64,000 bases of DNA from Bacillus sp. FJAT-29937. GTDB lineage: Bacteria; Bacillota; Bacilli; Bacillales; Cytobacillaceae. The notes beneath the pieces were generated by a model. It was given only the letters and a program-made list of their open reading frames with translations. It was not told where the DNA came from and did no database searches. Numbering within the stretch: the first letter of the stretch is position 1; the number at the start of each line of letters is the position of its first letter. The DNA lies in contig NZ_LMAS01000011.1 of NCBI RefSeq assembly GCF_001509555.1, positions 35,513-99,512 on the forward strand, read 5' to 3'. The position numbers and the translations under genes are program-made. Positions 15,532-24,590 of this stretch are shown here, one piece after another.

Positions 15532-18500
15532 TTAGTTATTTTGCTCAAGGCATTGATACACTGCCATCATATCTCGTTTATTCAATTCACGTATACGATT
15601 GAAAATGGGAATATCCGCAACAGCTTCTGTATATAAGCTTTCATCAATAACATCACTTACAGTTCCAGTTAACCATGTTTTTACTTGTATGTCTTCAACA
15701 AGTTCCATCAGGCCATCATCATTGATGCCGCTTGCATAACAACTTACACACGGAATGGTTAATTTATACACGCCATCATGGAGATTATCTTCTGATATCA
15801 CTTTCTTTCCTTTACAGAAAGGACATGGATGGCTCTTTTTAATTTTATTAATTTCGGTAATTAACTTTTTGTAGCCAAACGCTTCATAGACATAGGTTAG
15901 TTTTTTGTATTTACCATTTGTGAAATATTTATCTATGATTACTTCTCTCGTCTCTGTGATATTGGCAAAGTCACAGATAGTGATTTGATTATGAAGGCTG
16001 ATGGCTTCGATATTGCCGCTAATACTGCCCCAGAATGGTAAGACATTTTGTAAAACCATTTCATAACCCGTAAAGCTCGCCAGTTCGAGTTCAAGCATTT
16101 TCAGGGCAACTTGTGTTTCTCTAGGCATTAGTGAGACGTCCTCTGTCAAAATCATATCTCCGCCTACAATCGATTTCAGTTTGTCGAGTGCAGGTAAGCC
16201 ACCTGTTATTGTCAATACTTGGTCAATCGGCTGATTAATTACTTCACGGATATCTATATCTCCAAATTTAAGCGGCTTATGATGGTTTAAAACAGTACCC
16301 TCACAAATGGGGCATGTAATCATTTCTTTAGAAGCTTTCATTTGCTCCTTAATCTTTGATTTTGAAACAACAATATACATACCAAGGATCGTATTAAAAC
16401 CGACCCATGTTCGACGTGCCTTGCCTTTCTTATCATAAAATGACTTTTCAAAATACCCGTACCAAAATGTATGCTTTTCTTCATCTGACATCTCATTATA
16501 GCTTTTCGTTAAATCTTGACCAAGCTCATTCTTAATTTCTTCAAATAGAAACTCTAATTTTGGGTATTGATAAAATTTTAATACTTCCATTATATCTGGA
16601 TAGAATAGACCATCCCAGAATGGAAGGTTTTTGTCTTGAATCACAAGATCTTTATCAAATATTTCAATCTTAAGACGACCCGAGCATGATTGGCAATGAT
16701 TGTCAGGAGAAAAGAAATCAAATTTTCTCGTATCTTTATTAGTCGGATGAGCGGCCACAATATGATTGATCAGTCCGCCTATTTCATAGAGAAAACTATA
16801 TTGGCTATATAAGTGTCTTTCTAGATCGATGGCAATAACGGGTGCGATTTTTTCAGATTCGTATTCACCGTAAATCAAACGGGCCATGGATGATAAGGTT
16901 TTTAAGATGCCGCCCTTATAGACGTTTTCTGCATTTTTGAAGTAGGCAATATGATTTTCTTTTAAATAGGTAATGCCGTTTTGCTGATTGAGTGTGGAAG
17001 ATATAGGCGTTGGAGCAGCAGTATCTTCTCTGTTTTTAAGACGATAATAATCATCGTGACTGACAACATCAAGATGCTCCACAGGTTCAAGCTGTCTTTT
17101 ACCAAAATCCACGATAAAATCTGAGTTTGCCAGCATATACGAATTATGTTCAATCATGATGATTGAGACGGATTCATCCTGCAGAATGTCTCTTATACTA
17201 TCAATAAATTGATTTAAAATATTTTGTGATAAACCTTTTGAAGGTTCGTCAAATATAAAAAGCGTATGTGGGTTTCTTGAATTAGCAAACAGCTCAGAAA
17301 CTAAATGGACACATTGAAATTCACCAGTCGATAAAGACTGTGTTTTTCTTTCCAACGTCAAATAACCAAGTCCAAGTTTGATTAATAAGCTTAAGCGTTT
17401 ATGTACGATGTCTTCTTTTGGCAGTTCATTAATAATTTCCTCAATAGAGCGCAGAAAAATATCATCAATATCTTCGCTATATTTTGTAAGTTTCTTCTTA
17501 ATATCAAGAAAAGTCGCAACGGTTGACCTACTCGTAATCGATTGATTTCGATCTTGGCCTACCATAACGAGTTTATCTTTCGGATATCTCTTCAGAAAAT
17601 CTGTAGCTATACATTCATTGACAAGTGTAGATTTTCCGCATCCAGACTCACCCGTAACGGTTACCAGTCTATTTTTGGGAATCTGAAATTTGGCCATTTG
17701 AATATTACGGCAATATAGATCATGAAATTGATAGTATTCTGTTGGCGTTGCCTCGTTTCGCTCCAAAACGATTGGAGCGGGACGTGGGGATTCCTCTACG
17801 ATTTTTCCACCATATTTCCCGCTGCCAGGTCCGAAGAACAATTGCTCATCTGTTGTATCGAGCACTGTATCTGAATGATCAATGAGCCAAATTTGATTCT
17901 TATAGCCTAATTGTTTAATCTGTTCTAAAATGTTCAAAAGTGTTTGGTGATCAAGGCCAACAGAGATTTCATCAATGATAATAACGGTATTCTCGCTTAC
18001 TGCCATAAATTCCGCCAAGTAAAGCCGTGTTAATTCTCCGCCTGACAATGTACCCATAATGCGATTCAAGGTTAAGTAACCAATATTCATATTGATTATA
18101 TTTTGAAGAATGTTTTGTTTCCCTTCACTAAGATCTAAAACATCTGCTAGTGAAAGAATGGTCTCAACACTCAAGTTATTCATATCGGAAATATTATGTG
18201 GTTGATCAAATAATTCAATCGTATACTGCAGGGTTTCTTGATTATAGCGCTTTCCCTCACACTTTGGACATTCGACATTACTATTAGTACCACGGCCTTT
18301 ACACTTAGGACACCAGCCTAATTCATTATTAAATGAAAAGACTTCTGGAGAAAGATTGTATTTTTCAGCAAGTTTTACACGAACCTCTGTAAATACGCCA
18401 GTATGCGTGCCAATCGTTGAACGCGGATTGGAAGAAATGGATGATCTTCCGAGAAAAAGAACTAAAGGCATCTCCTCCATCTTGATGGCACTGAAATTAG

Positions 18501-18702
18501 TTTCCATAATGTTTGGAAATAAGTACTGGTATTCAGCCTTTGGCAATAAGGAAACGAGACGCTTCTTGGATTCTTCCCCAATGGTTTGGCAAAATGTAGT
18601 CTTGCCAGATCCGGACAAACCAGCAATTCCTAACGATTGATCTTCCGGCAAGACAGCATCTAAACGGTTAATATTGTTGGCAATTAATTGATTTATTTTC
18701 AT
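15532..18702 (-). CDS. UvrA-like ABC ATPase with a third, Walker-less module
   Basis: 1056-aa relative of excinuclease subunit UvrA, but not the housekeeping protein. Module 1: Walker A GLSGSGKT at 28-35, zinc motif C131/C134/C145/C148 (CPKCKGRG...CPKCEGKRY), LSGGE at 219-223, Walker B at 240-245. Module 2: Walker A GESGCGKS at 351-358, altered signature LSTGE at 457-461, Walker B LFIFDEP at 481-487, no zinc motif. Module 3 (about 575-1056): no Walker A, but the UvrA-type FFSPDNHCQSCSG plus LVIQDKNLPFWDG insertion signature, C797/C800, and C960/C963/C985/C988. UvrA-like paralogues are known in drug self-resistance (DrrC type); the role here is unknown. ATG 18702 is preferred over the longer frame to 18741 because GGAGAGG precedes it. 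Confidence 0.82.
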   Translation of the reverse strand: MKINQLIANNINRLDAVLPEDQSLGIAGLSGSGKTTFCQTIGEESKKRLVSLLPKAEYQYLFPNIMETNFSAIKMEEMPLVLFLGRSSISSNPRSTIGTHTGVFTEVRVKLAEKYNLSPEVFSFNNELGWCPKCKGRGTNSNVECPKCEGKRYNQETLQYTIELFDQPHNISDMNNLSVETILSLADVLDLSEGKQNILQNIINMNIGYLTLNRIMGTLSGGELTRLYLAEFMAVSENTVIIIDEISVGLDHQTLLNILEQIKQLGYKNQIWLIDHSDTVLDTTDEQLFFGPGSGKYGGKIVEESPRPAPIVLERNEATPTEYYQFHDLYCRNIQMAKFQIPKNRLVTVTGESGCGKSTLVNECIATDFLKRYPKDKLVMVGQDRNQSITSRSTVATFLDIKKKLTKYSEDIDDIFLRSIEEIINELPKEDIVHKRLSLLIKLGLGYLTLERKTQSLSTGEFQCVHLVSELFANSRNPHTLFIFDEPSKGLSQNILNQFIDSIRDILQDESVSIIMIEHNSYMLANSDFIVDFGKRQLEPVEHLDVVSHDDYYRLKNREDTAAPTPISSTLNQQNGITYLKENHIAYFKNAENVYKGGILKTLSSMARLIYGEYESEKIAPVIAIDLERHLYSQYSFLYEIGGLINHIVAAHPTNKDTRKFDFFSPDNHCQSCSGRLKIEIFDKDLVIQDKNLPFWDGLFYPDIMEVLKFYQYPKLEFLFEEIKNELGQDLTKSYNEMSDEEKHTFWYGYFEKSFYDKKGKARRTWVGFNTILGMYIVVSKSKIKEQMKASKEMITCPICEGTVLNHHKPLKFGDIDIREVINQPIDQVLTITGGLPALDKLKSIVGGDMILTEDVSLMPRETQVALKMLELELASFTGYEMVLQNVLPFWGSISGNIEAISLHNQITICDFANITETREVIIDKYFTNGKYKKLTYVYEAFGYKKLITEINKIKKSHPCPFCKGKKVISEDNLHDGVYKLTIPCVSCYASGINDDGLMELVEDIQVKTWLTGTVSDVIDESLYTEAVADIPIFNRIRELNKRDMMAVYQCLEQNN

Positions 18703-18892
18703 CGGCCTATCCTCTCCATTCTCTAAATCTAGTATTGCCATGTTAGCACAACTTCAAATGGAATTGTTGCGTTTTTTTCGAGCAGATGAATAATTCTCTT
18801 AGTTTGAAAAAGATGTATCATTTGTGCTAAAAAGTAAAATTGTGTTAAAAATAATTACATAAATAAATGAAAAGTTGAAACGAGGATCATGA

Positions 18893-19765
18893 ATGAGTAC
18901 AAAAACAAAGCAAAAACGCAATAAACTGATGATGGTGGTACGTGCATGCTTGGTTATTATAGGAGGATTTATAACTGCCTATGGACTAGAAGCGGTATTA
19001 ATCCCGAACCAAGTATCAGACGGTGGTGTGACAGGACTGAGTATTGTTGGGTCACAATTGATTGGGTTACCTCTAGGACTTCTAATTGCATTATTAAATA
19101 TTCCCTTCGTATTTCTAGGATACAAACAAATTGGCAAAACCTTTGCTGCTTTTTCGGTTCTCGGTATAGCTTCACTGGCAGTTAGCACTAGCTTAATGCA
19201 TCATGTAACAACCATAGTTAAAGGGGACACATTACTAATAACCGTTGTTGGTGGGATTATCATCGGTTTTGGAATGGGATTAGCCTTGCGTAATGGCGGA
19301 GCATTAGACGGAATTGATATGTTAGCTGTATTGCTTTCCCGAAAGCTGCCTTTTGGGACGAGTGATCTCATTTTATTTTTGAATATGTTTGTTTTTATAG
19401 TCGTCTCAACGATATTCGGTTTACAGGGAGCTATTCTATCAGCGATTGCCTACTTTATCGCATCTAAAGTCATTCACATTGTGGAGGAAGGTTTAAGCGG
19501 CTCGAAAACCTTCAAAATTATCACCACTCAGCCTGAATTGATGGTTGAAATGATTCGTGAGAAATTAGGCCGTGGAGCAACGTATACGCTGGCACTTGGC
19601 AGTTACTCAAATGAGCAATTCAAGGAAATCACTTGCATCATCAACCGTTTGGAAGAAAGCAAAATGAAAGAAATCATCAATGAAATTGACCCCAATGCCT
19701 TTGTAGCAATATACGATGTATCAGAAGTGAAGGGCGGCAGCTTCATAAAGCAAGATATTCATTGA
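18893..19765 (+). CDS. YitT-family membrane protein (DUF161 + DUF2179)
   Basis: 290 aa. Five or so hydrophobic segments in the first 190 residues (LVIIGGFITAYGLEAVLIPN, GLPLGLLIALLNIPFVFLGY, RNGGALDGIDMLAVLLSRKL) followed by a soluble DUF2179 domain (about 205-285: FKIITTQPELMVEMIREKLG, RGATYTLALGSYSNEQFKEI, DPNAFVAIYDVSEVKGG). Typical family length and architecture; function unproven. ATG 18893 has GAGGAT upstream. It is divergent from the UvrA-like gene. Confidence 0.88.
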   Translation: MSTKTKQKRNKLMMVVRACLVIIGGFITAYGLEAVLIPNQVSDGGVTGLSIVGSQLIGLPLGLLIALLNIPFVFLGYKQIGKTFAAFSVLGIASLAVSTSLMHHVTTIVKGDTLLITVVGGIIIGFGMGLALRNGGALDGIDMLAVLLSRKLPFGTSDLILFLNMFVFIVVSTIFGLQGAILSAIAYFIASKVIHIVEEGLSGSKTFKIITTQPELMVEMIREKLGRGATYTLALGSYSNEQFKEITCIINRLEESKMKEIINEIDPNAFVAIYDVSEVKGGSFIKQDIH

Positions 19766-19796
19766 ATAGGCGTAATCCAAAGGCACTGGGCTTTTT

Positions 19797-19985
19797 TTTG
19801 GCGGACATTCAATCCGTTATTTTTGTGAAGTGACCATAATTTAGGGCTAAGCGGACACTGAGGACGTTATTTACGAAAAAACACAGGAAATCACAGCTTT
19901 TTTGTAAAATAGCGGAATCAAAGTCCGCAAACATTAGGAATTACCCCATTTTGCCTCAAATAAAGGAACTGAAGTCCGCCGCTAA
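19797..19985. repeat. Intergenic repeat, family A copy 1
   Basis: About 190 bases built of spaced GCGGACA...CCGTTAT and GTCCGC motifs. Its right half, GTCCGCAAACATTAGGAATT then ACCCCATTTTG, matches family-A copies at 41690-41885 and, inverted, 47955-48145. No coding potential. It fills the 319-base gap between the YitT-type gene and the mhqR-like promoter. Confidence 0.75.
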
Positions 19986-20006
19986 GCTCAGCTAATAAAA
20001 GGGTTG

Positions 20007-20053
20007 TTGACAAAAGTAAAAATAAGTAATATTATTATCTTGAATTCAAGATA
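20007..20053 (+). promoter_or_regulatory. Promoter and MhqR-type operator of the MarR gene
   Basis: TTGACA (20007-20012), 17-bp spacer, TATTAT (20030-20035), immediately followed by the perfect 18-bp palindrome TATCTTGAATTCAAGATA (20036-20053). B. subtilis MhqR binds repeats of the type ATCTCGAATTCGAGAT; this is very similar, and the position just after the -10 box fits repression of the gene's own promoter. Confidence 0.85.
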
Positions 20054-20084
20054 AATAAATTTGAGATTATGGGGGGTAAAATAT

Positions 20085-20501
20085 ATGGAGAGAACATGCA
20101 CAAATTTGCCCTTTCTGATATTAATGCAAACATCCAAAGAAATTCATGATCGAATAAAAGAAGAAATGGCAAAAAGTAAATTAAATATAACGGAGTTTTC
20201 CGTTTTAGAGGTCCTATACCAAAAAGGGAAACAAACCATTCAGCAAATTGGAAAGCGCATATTAATCTCAAGCAGCTCGATGACCTATTGCTTGGACAAG
20301 TTAGAACAAAGAGGATTATTGATTAGATCCGCCTGTAAAGATGACCGCCGAGCGATTCATGTGTTATTAACTGATGAGGGAAATGAATTGATGAATGAAA
20401 TCATGCCGAAGTATCATGGGGTTGTTGATGGGCTGTTTGAGCCGCTAGATTCTAATGAGGCAGAGACATTGGTACACTTATTGAAAAAGGTAAGGGTATA
20501 A
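20085..20501 (+). CDS. mhqR: MarR-family regulator, MhqR-like
   Basis: 138-aa winged-helix regulator, expected to sense quinone or diamide-type electrophiles and repress the adjacent genes. wHTH: LNITEFSVLEVLYQKGKQTI, QQIGKRILISSSSMTYCLDK, wing SACKDDRRAIHVLLTDEGNE. ATG 20085 (MERTC) has GGGGGGT 8 nt upstream; a longer frame from 20061 has no site. Cys residues at 4 and near 73 (IRSACKDDRR) could be redox-active, but that is inference. The gene has an MhqR-type operator at its promoter and a second one ahead of the following dioxygenase operon. Confidence 0.85.
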   Translation: MERTCTNLPFLILMQTSKEIHDRIKEEMAKSKLNITEFSVLEVLYQKGKQTIQQIGKRILISSSSMTYCLDKLEQRGLLIRSACKDDRRAIHVLLTDEGNELMNEIMPKYHGVVDGLFEPLDSNEAETLVHLLKKVRV

Positions 20502-20523
20502 ACTTAGATTTTTTTTGATTATA

Positions 20524-20541
20524 TATCTCGACGTTGAGATA
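20524..20541 (+). promoter_or_regulatory. MhqR-type operator ahead of the mhqO-like operon
   Basis: TATCTCGACGTTGAGATA, arms TATCTC/GAGATA, 41 nt before the dioxygenase start. Half-sites match the mhqR palindrome and the B. subtilis MhqR consensus as I recall it. Confidence 0.78.
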
Positions 20542-20581
20542 CTAAAATTTGAGCATAAATCGCAATAGGAGTGAAAATAGA

Positions 20582-21520
20582 ATGAATAAAAAAACAATGG
20601 GTATCCATCATATTACTGCAATCGTTGGTCATCCCCAAGAAAATGTTGATTTCTATGCAGGAGTTTTGGGCTTGCGTTTAGTGAAGCAAACGGTAAATTT
20701 TGATGATCCAGGCACTTACCATCTATATTTTGGTGATGAAGGCGGGAAACCGGGTACAATAATTACTTTTTTTCCATGGGCTAATGCTTATCAGGGAAGG
20801 ATTGGCGATGGTCAAGTAGGTGTGACTTCTTATGTTGTACCTAAAGGGGCTATAAGTTTCTGGGAAGAGAGATTAGAGAAGTTCAATATTTCATTCACAA
20901 AAACAGAACGCTTTGGTGAACAGTATCTGGAATTCGATGATCCACACGGGCTTCGCTTGGAAATCGTGGAGAGGGAAGAAGGGGAAATCAATACTTGGAC
21001 CTTTGGGGGGATCACTCCAGAAGTTGCAATCAAAGGGTTCGGGGGTGCTGTATTATTATCTTCTCAGCCAGAAAAAACAGCAGAACTGTTAGAAAAAGTA
21101 ATGGGACTTGAGCTTATCGGGAAAGAAGGAGACTTTATCCGCTTCCGTTCTTTAGCTGATATTGGAAATATTATTGACTTGAAAGCAACTGCGTCTGGCA
21201 GAGGGCAAATGGGTGTTGGAACCGTTCATCACATTGCATGGAGAGCGGCTGATGACAATGATCAATTGGAATGGCAGAAATATGTTGCGGAAAATGGCTA
21301 TGGTGTCACTCCTGTTCAGGATAGAAATTATTTTAATGCCATTTACTTTAGAGAATACGGAGAAATCTTATTTGAAATTGCAACAGATCCTCCAGGCTTC
21401 GCTCATGATGAATCGCAAGAAACAATGGGAGAGCAGTTAATGCTGCCTGAACAGTATGAACAGTATAGAGAACAGCTTGAACGCAGTTTGATACCGATTA
21501 AGGTAAGAGAATTAAATTAA
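20582..21520 (+). CDS. mhqO: Ring-cleaving dioxygenase MhqO-like
   Basis: 312 aa, the length I recall for B. subtilis MhqO, a hydroquinone-specific extradiol dioxygenase of the tandem-VOC family. Motifs: GIHHITAIVGHPQENVDFYA, VKQTVNFDDPGTYHLYFGDE, GVGTVHHIAWRAADD, REYGEILFEIATDPPGF (Glu ligand). ATG 20582 is chosen over a TTG at 20549 because AGGAGTG precedes it and the VOC domain begins there. First gene of a three-gene operon with a flavin reductase-like protein and an MhqD-type esterase. The closest family member in the window is paralogue 1 at 11722. Confidence 0.9.
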   Translation: MNKKTMGIHHITAIVGHPQENVDFYAGVLGLRLVKQTVNFDDPGTYHLYFGDEGGKPGTIITFFPWANAYQGRIGDGQVGVTSYVVPKGAISFWEERLEKFNISFTKTERFGEQYLEFDDPHGLRLEIVEREEGEINTWTFGGITPEVAIKGFGGAVLLSSQPEKTAELLEKVMGLELIGKEGDFIRFRSLADIGNIIDLKATASGRGQMGVGTVHHIAWRAADDNDQLEWQKYVAENGYGVTPVQDRNYFNAIYFREYGEILFEIATDPPGFAHDESQETMGEQLMLPEQYEQYREQLERSLIPIKVRELN

Positions 21521-21541
21521 TTTCGCGAAGGAATGATTCCT

Positions 21542-22150
21542 ATGCTGTCCATTGATCCTAATACAATTACAGAAAGAGAAAATTATAAATTTCTAATTGG
21601 AAGCATTATCCCAAGGCCAATTGCTTTTGTTACAACCTTGTCTGAAGAGGGCGTATTAAATGGCGCCCCTTTTAGTTATTTTAATATTGTATCTTCGAAT
21701 CCCCCAATGATTTCTTTATCGATTCAACGTTCCGCAGGGAGACAAAAGGATACGGCCAAAAATATTCTCGAGAAAAAGGAATTTGTCGTCCATATTGTCG
21801 ATGAACAAAATGTTGAAAAGGTAAATAAAACAGCTGCCAGTCTTCCTCCTCATGAGAGTGAAGTGGAGTTAGCAGAATTAACACCAATCGAAAGTATTAA
21901 AATTTCTGTTCCAGGTGTTCAGCAAGCAAAAATTCGAATGGAATGTGTACTTGAGCATTCGTTGGAATTGGGAGATAAAGAAACGCCTGGCTGTGATTTT
22001 ATCATCGGAAAAGTCGTTCAATTTCATATAGAAAATGAAATTTATGAAAATGGAAGAATCGATTCAAAAGGGTTGGCTGCTGTTAGTCGATTGGCGGGTA
22101 ATTATTACGCGAAAATCGGAGAAGTTTTTGAAATAGAAAGACCTAAATAG
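21542..22150 (+). CDS. Flavin reductase-like FMN-binding protein
   Basis: 202-aa flavin reductase/flavoredoxin-type domain (YwrF-like): LIGSIIPRPIAFVTTLSEEG, NGAPFSYFNIVSSNPPMISL, KDTAKNILEKKEFVVHIVDE, CDFIIGKVVQFHIEN, and a final SRLAGNYYAKIGEVFEIERP. It binds FMN and probably supplies or uses reduced flavin. ATG 21542 is preferred to ATG 21533 because AAGGA lies 10 nt from the former and only 1 nt from the latter. It is 21 nt after mhqO and 14 nt before the esterase gene, so it belongs to the quinone-detoxification operon. Confidence 0.87.
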   Translation: MLSIDPNTITERENYKFLIGSIIPRPIAFVTTLSEEGVLNGAPFSYFNIVSSNPPMISLSIQRSAGRQKDTAKNILEKKEFVVHIVDEQNVEKVNKTAASLPPHESEVELAELTPIESIKISVPGVQQAKIRMECVLEHSLELGDKETPGCDFIIGKVVQFHIENEIYENGRIDSKGLAAVSRLAGNYYAKIGEVFEIERPK

Positions 22151-22164
22151 TAGGAGGGTAACGA

Positions 22165-22767
22165 ATGAAACATATATTTAATAAGGGAAAAGATCCTAAT
22201 AAACCGACTTTATTAATGCTTCATGGAACGGGAGGAAATGAATTAGATCTATTGCCTATTGCCGGAATGATTGATGATGAAGCTTCTGTATTAAGTGTGC
22301 GAGGGAATGTTTTAGAAAATGGAATGCCTCGTTTTTTCAGAAGATTAGCAGAAGGAGTTTTTGATGAAGAAGATCTTATTTTCCGAACAAAAGAATTAAA
22401 TGAATTTCTTGATGATGCAGCAGAAAAATATAGCTTTGACCGAGATAATATTATTGCTATTGGTTACTCAAATGGGGCAAATATTGCTGCGAGTTTATTA
22501 TTTCATTATCAAAATGCTTTGAAGGGAGCTATTCTTCATCACCCGATGGTGCCTAGAAGGGGAATAGAGCTTCCTGATTTATCGGGAAAATCTGTGTTCA
22601 TTGCAGCTGGAACAAATGATCCAATTTGTTCACCAGCCGAATCTCAAGAACTTCAATCGCTCTTAGAAGAGGCAAATGCAAAAGTGGAGCTTCATTGGGA
22701 AAATAGGGGTCATCAATTGACAGCTGAGGAAGTTGGAGCAGCGGGTAAATGGTATCTGACTTTATAA
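22165..22767 (+). CDS. mhqD: Carboxylesterase/phospholipase-like hydrolase MhqD
   Basis: 200-aa alpha/beta hydrolase. Opening motif LLMLHGTGGNELDLLPI, nucleophile elbow GYSNGAN (Ser), acid in GTNDPICSPA (Asp), and GHQLT (His) form the catalytic triad. It resembles B. subtilis MhqD, induced by methylhydroquinone under MhqR. GGAGGG precedes ATG 22165. Last gene of the operon; a terminator follows 55 nt downstream. Confidence 0.88.
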   Translation: MKHIFNKGKDPNKPTLLMLHGTGGNELDLLPIAGMIDDEASVLSVRGNVLENGMPRFFRRLAEGVFDEEDLIFRTKELNEFLDDAAEKYSFDRDNIIAIGYSNGANIAASLLFHYQNALKGAILHHPMVPRRGIELPDLSGKSVFIAAGTNDPICSPAESQELQSLLEEANAKVELHWENRGHQLTAEEVGAAGKWYLTL

Positions 22768-22822
22768 TATCAGTTAATGGTAGGGAAATAGGAAGGGTAC
22801 AATTTATAAAATATAGCTTGAT

Positions 22823-22856
22823 GGGGCGGTCACAAATTTGTGCCCGTTCTTTTTTT
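22823..22856 (+). terminator. Rho-independent terminator of the mhq operon
   Basis: Palindromic core CACAAATTTGTG extended on both sides by G-C and G-T pairs with one mismatch, followed by seven T. Confidence 0.75.
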
Positions 22857-22859
22857 CTA

Positions 22860-23255
22860 TTACATGAACTTCAATAGATGACAATAGCAATAGTGTAGAA
22901 GGAGAGGCGCAGAACACTTTACGTAGTGGACAGTGGATCCTTTATTTCCATAAAATTAGCATATTATCGTATGAAGAGGACACAGGGTTCGTTAATGGTG
23001 TAAAAACATGAGAAATTAGCTAAATTTCATGTAATAACGGAACCAGTGTCCTTGAACCTCTAGAAAAACATGCTATTTAGATATTTAGCGGAACAGGAGT
23101 CCTCTTTTGCAAAAAAGGACAATTCAAGAGGCAACTCTAGTGGGAAGTTGCAAGAAAAGCAAGATTTTGGGAACCATTGGCTCGCATAGGACGTATATAC
23201 AAGTGGAAAAAAACGGCTATTGTCACTCTTTGGGCTATCGTGAGGATTTGGAGGA
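22860..23255. repeat. Intergenic region with a divergent family-A repeat (copy 3)
   Basis: About 22920-23120 carries spaced TGGACAGT, GAGGACACAGGGTTCGTTA, AACGGAACCAGTGTCC and AGCGGAACAGGAGTCC motifs, the same design as family A but with more diverged filler. A 115-codon minus-strand frame over it is repeat-derived and is not called. Bases 23120-23255 show nothing recognisable. Confidence 0.55.
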
Positions 23256-23288
23256 GTGTCAAGGTACATAAAGAAAGGCAGGGAAACA

Positions 23289-24494
23289 ATGTCTAACGAA
23301 TCTGTATTAGGGAAAGATCGAATAATCACTTTAGATGTGATAAGAGGGTTTGCCATACTCGGCATTTTTTTAGTGAATATGCCGTCTTTTACAGGAAGCG
23401 AATTCATGGTCTATACGGGAATGGATAAAACGATTCGAATGCTGTTTGATATGTTTATCCAAACGAAATTCTATACGATCTTTTCTTTTCTATTTGGACT
23501 TGGATTTTATATTTTTATGAAACGAGCGGAAGCAAGAGGGGAAAAAGTATTCCGTTTGTTTTCTAAACGGCTGCTAGCTTTGCTGTTATTCGGCATTTTG
23601 CACCTAGTTTTCCTTTGGGAGGGAGATATTCTCCATTCTTATGCGTTAATTGGGTTTTTTCTATTATTGTTCTATCGCCGGAAGGCAAAAACGGTACTTA
23701 TTTGGGGACTCATCCTCATTTCTCTATTCCAATTTATAACTGGGGCATCAGCCTTATTTGCCTATATTGGCGAACAATTTGACGAATCGTTAAATATTTC
23801 GGGACAGCTGCAAATGGAGAGGATGGAAGAGGGAGAAGAGAAGATTGAGGCCTATACAAGTCTTTCATACATTGAGTTGTTGAAATGGCGTGTTCCTAAT
23901 GAATTAAAAGAAATCGTCATGAATGAACCTTTTGTCATTCCTGATGTTCTTGGAATGTTTCTGCTTGGTCTGTATGCAGGAAAGATCAATTTATTCCGCA
24001 GAGTTGCTGAATTGAAGCGCAGACTCCGCATTATACAGCTTATTACGCTTTTGATCAGCATTCCACCGCTGGCTGCCATTGTTTTCAGTTACTCCAGGCT
24101 AGAAGAAGTAGTATTTATGCACAGCCTAGGAAACTATTTTTACCTTCATTTTAGCGGATTTACATTATCAATCTTTTATATAGTAACAATTGCACTTTTG
24201 CTGGAAAAACAAATTTGGCAGCGTCTATTAAATCCGTTTCGCTATGTCGGGCAAATGGCGCTAACCAATTATTTATGCCAGACTTTCTTTGGTGTCATTG
24301 TATTTTATGGATTTGGTTTGTTCGGAGAGATATCGTTGGCGATGGGACTCCTATATACGCTAATCTTTTATTGTGTACAAATCGTCTTTAGCCATCTTTG
24401 GTTAAAAAAGTACCAGTTTGGTCCTTTCGAATGGCTGTGGCGAGTAATGACATATGGAAAAGTACAACAATTTAAGAAGGAGATTAGTAAATAA
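23289..24494 (+). CDS. DUF418-family membrane protein
   Basis: 401 aa, about nine to ten helices. Opening RIITLDVIRGFAILGIFLVN is the family hallmark; C-terminal DUF418 part includes NPFRYVGQMALTNYLCQTFF and QFGPFEWLWRVMTYGK. Relatives (YeiB, YxaH, YrkO) are unstudied membrane proteins resembling acyltransferase folds. ATG 23289 was chosen over GTG 23256 because it puts the hallmark near the N-terminus; the ribosome site (GCAGGG) is modest. Single-gene unit. Confidence 0.85.
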   Translation: MSNESVLGKDRIITLDVIRGFAILGIFLVNMPSFTGSEFMVYTGMDKTIRMLFDMFIQTKFYTIFSFLFGLGFYIFMKRAEARGEKVFRLFSKRLLALLLFGILHLVFLWEGDILHSYALIGFFLLLFYRRKAKTVLIWGLILISLFQFITGASALFAYIGEQFDESLNISGQLQMERMEEGEEKIEAYTSLSYIELLKWRVPNELKEIVMNEPFVIPDVLGMFLLGLYAGKINLFRRVAELKRRLRIIQLITLLISIPPLAAIVFSYSRLEEVVFMHSLGNYFYLHFSGFTLSIFYIVTIALLLEKQIWQRLLNPFRYVGQMALTNYLCQTFFGVIVFYGFGLFGEISLAMGLLYTLIFYCVQIVFSHLWLKKYQFGPFEWLWRVMTYGKVQQFKKEISK

Positions 24495-24498
24495 TTAA

Positions 24499-24553
24499 AG
24501 CCATATGTATGCATGTGAACGGGTTTAGTTCGGGAACATGTGCACATATGGCT
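24499..24553. terminator. Long hairpin between convergent genes
   Basis: AGCCATATGT...ACATATGGCT with a further ATGCATGT/ACATGT-type pairing inside. The T-run is better on the minus strand (CTTTAATTATTT), so it may chiefly end the DMT transporter transcript. Confidence 0.55.
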
Positions 24554-24590
24554 ATTTGCAAGTTGTTTAGAATAGTAGTGTTCAGTTATT

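Noticed and set aside
15532..18702. Housekeeping excinuclease subunit UvrA.
   Set aside because: Domain order, LSTGE and Walker-less third module do not fit UvrA, and no uvrB is adjacent.
19766..19800. Terminator after the YitT-type gene (AAAGGCACTGGGCTTTTTTTT).
   Set aside because: Despite the T-run the stem does not pair beyond four bases.
23060..23407. 115-codon minus-strand frame.
   Set aside because: Covers family-A repeat DNA and the start of the DUF418 gene; reads as unrelated residues.
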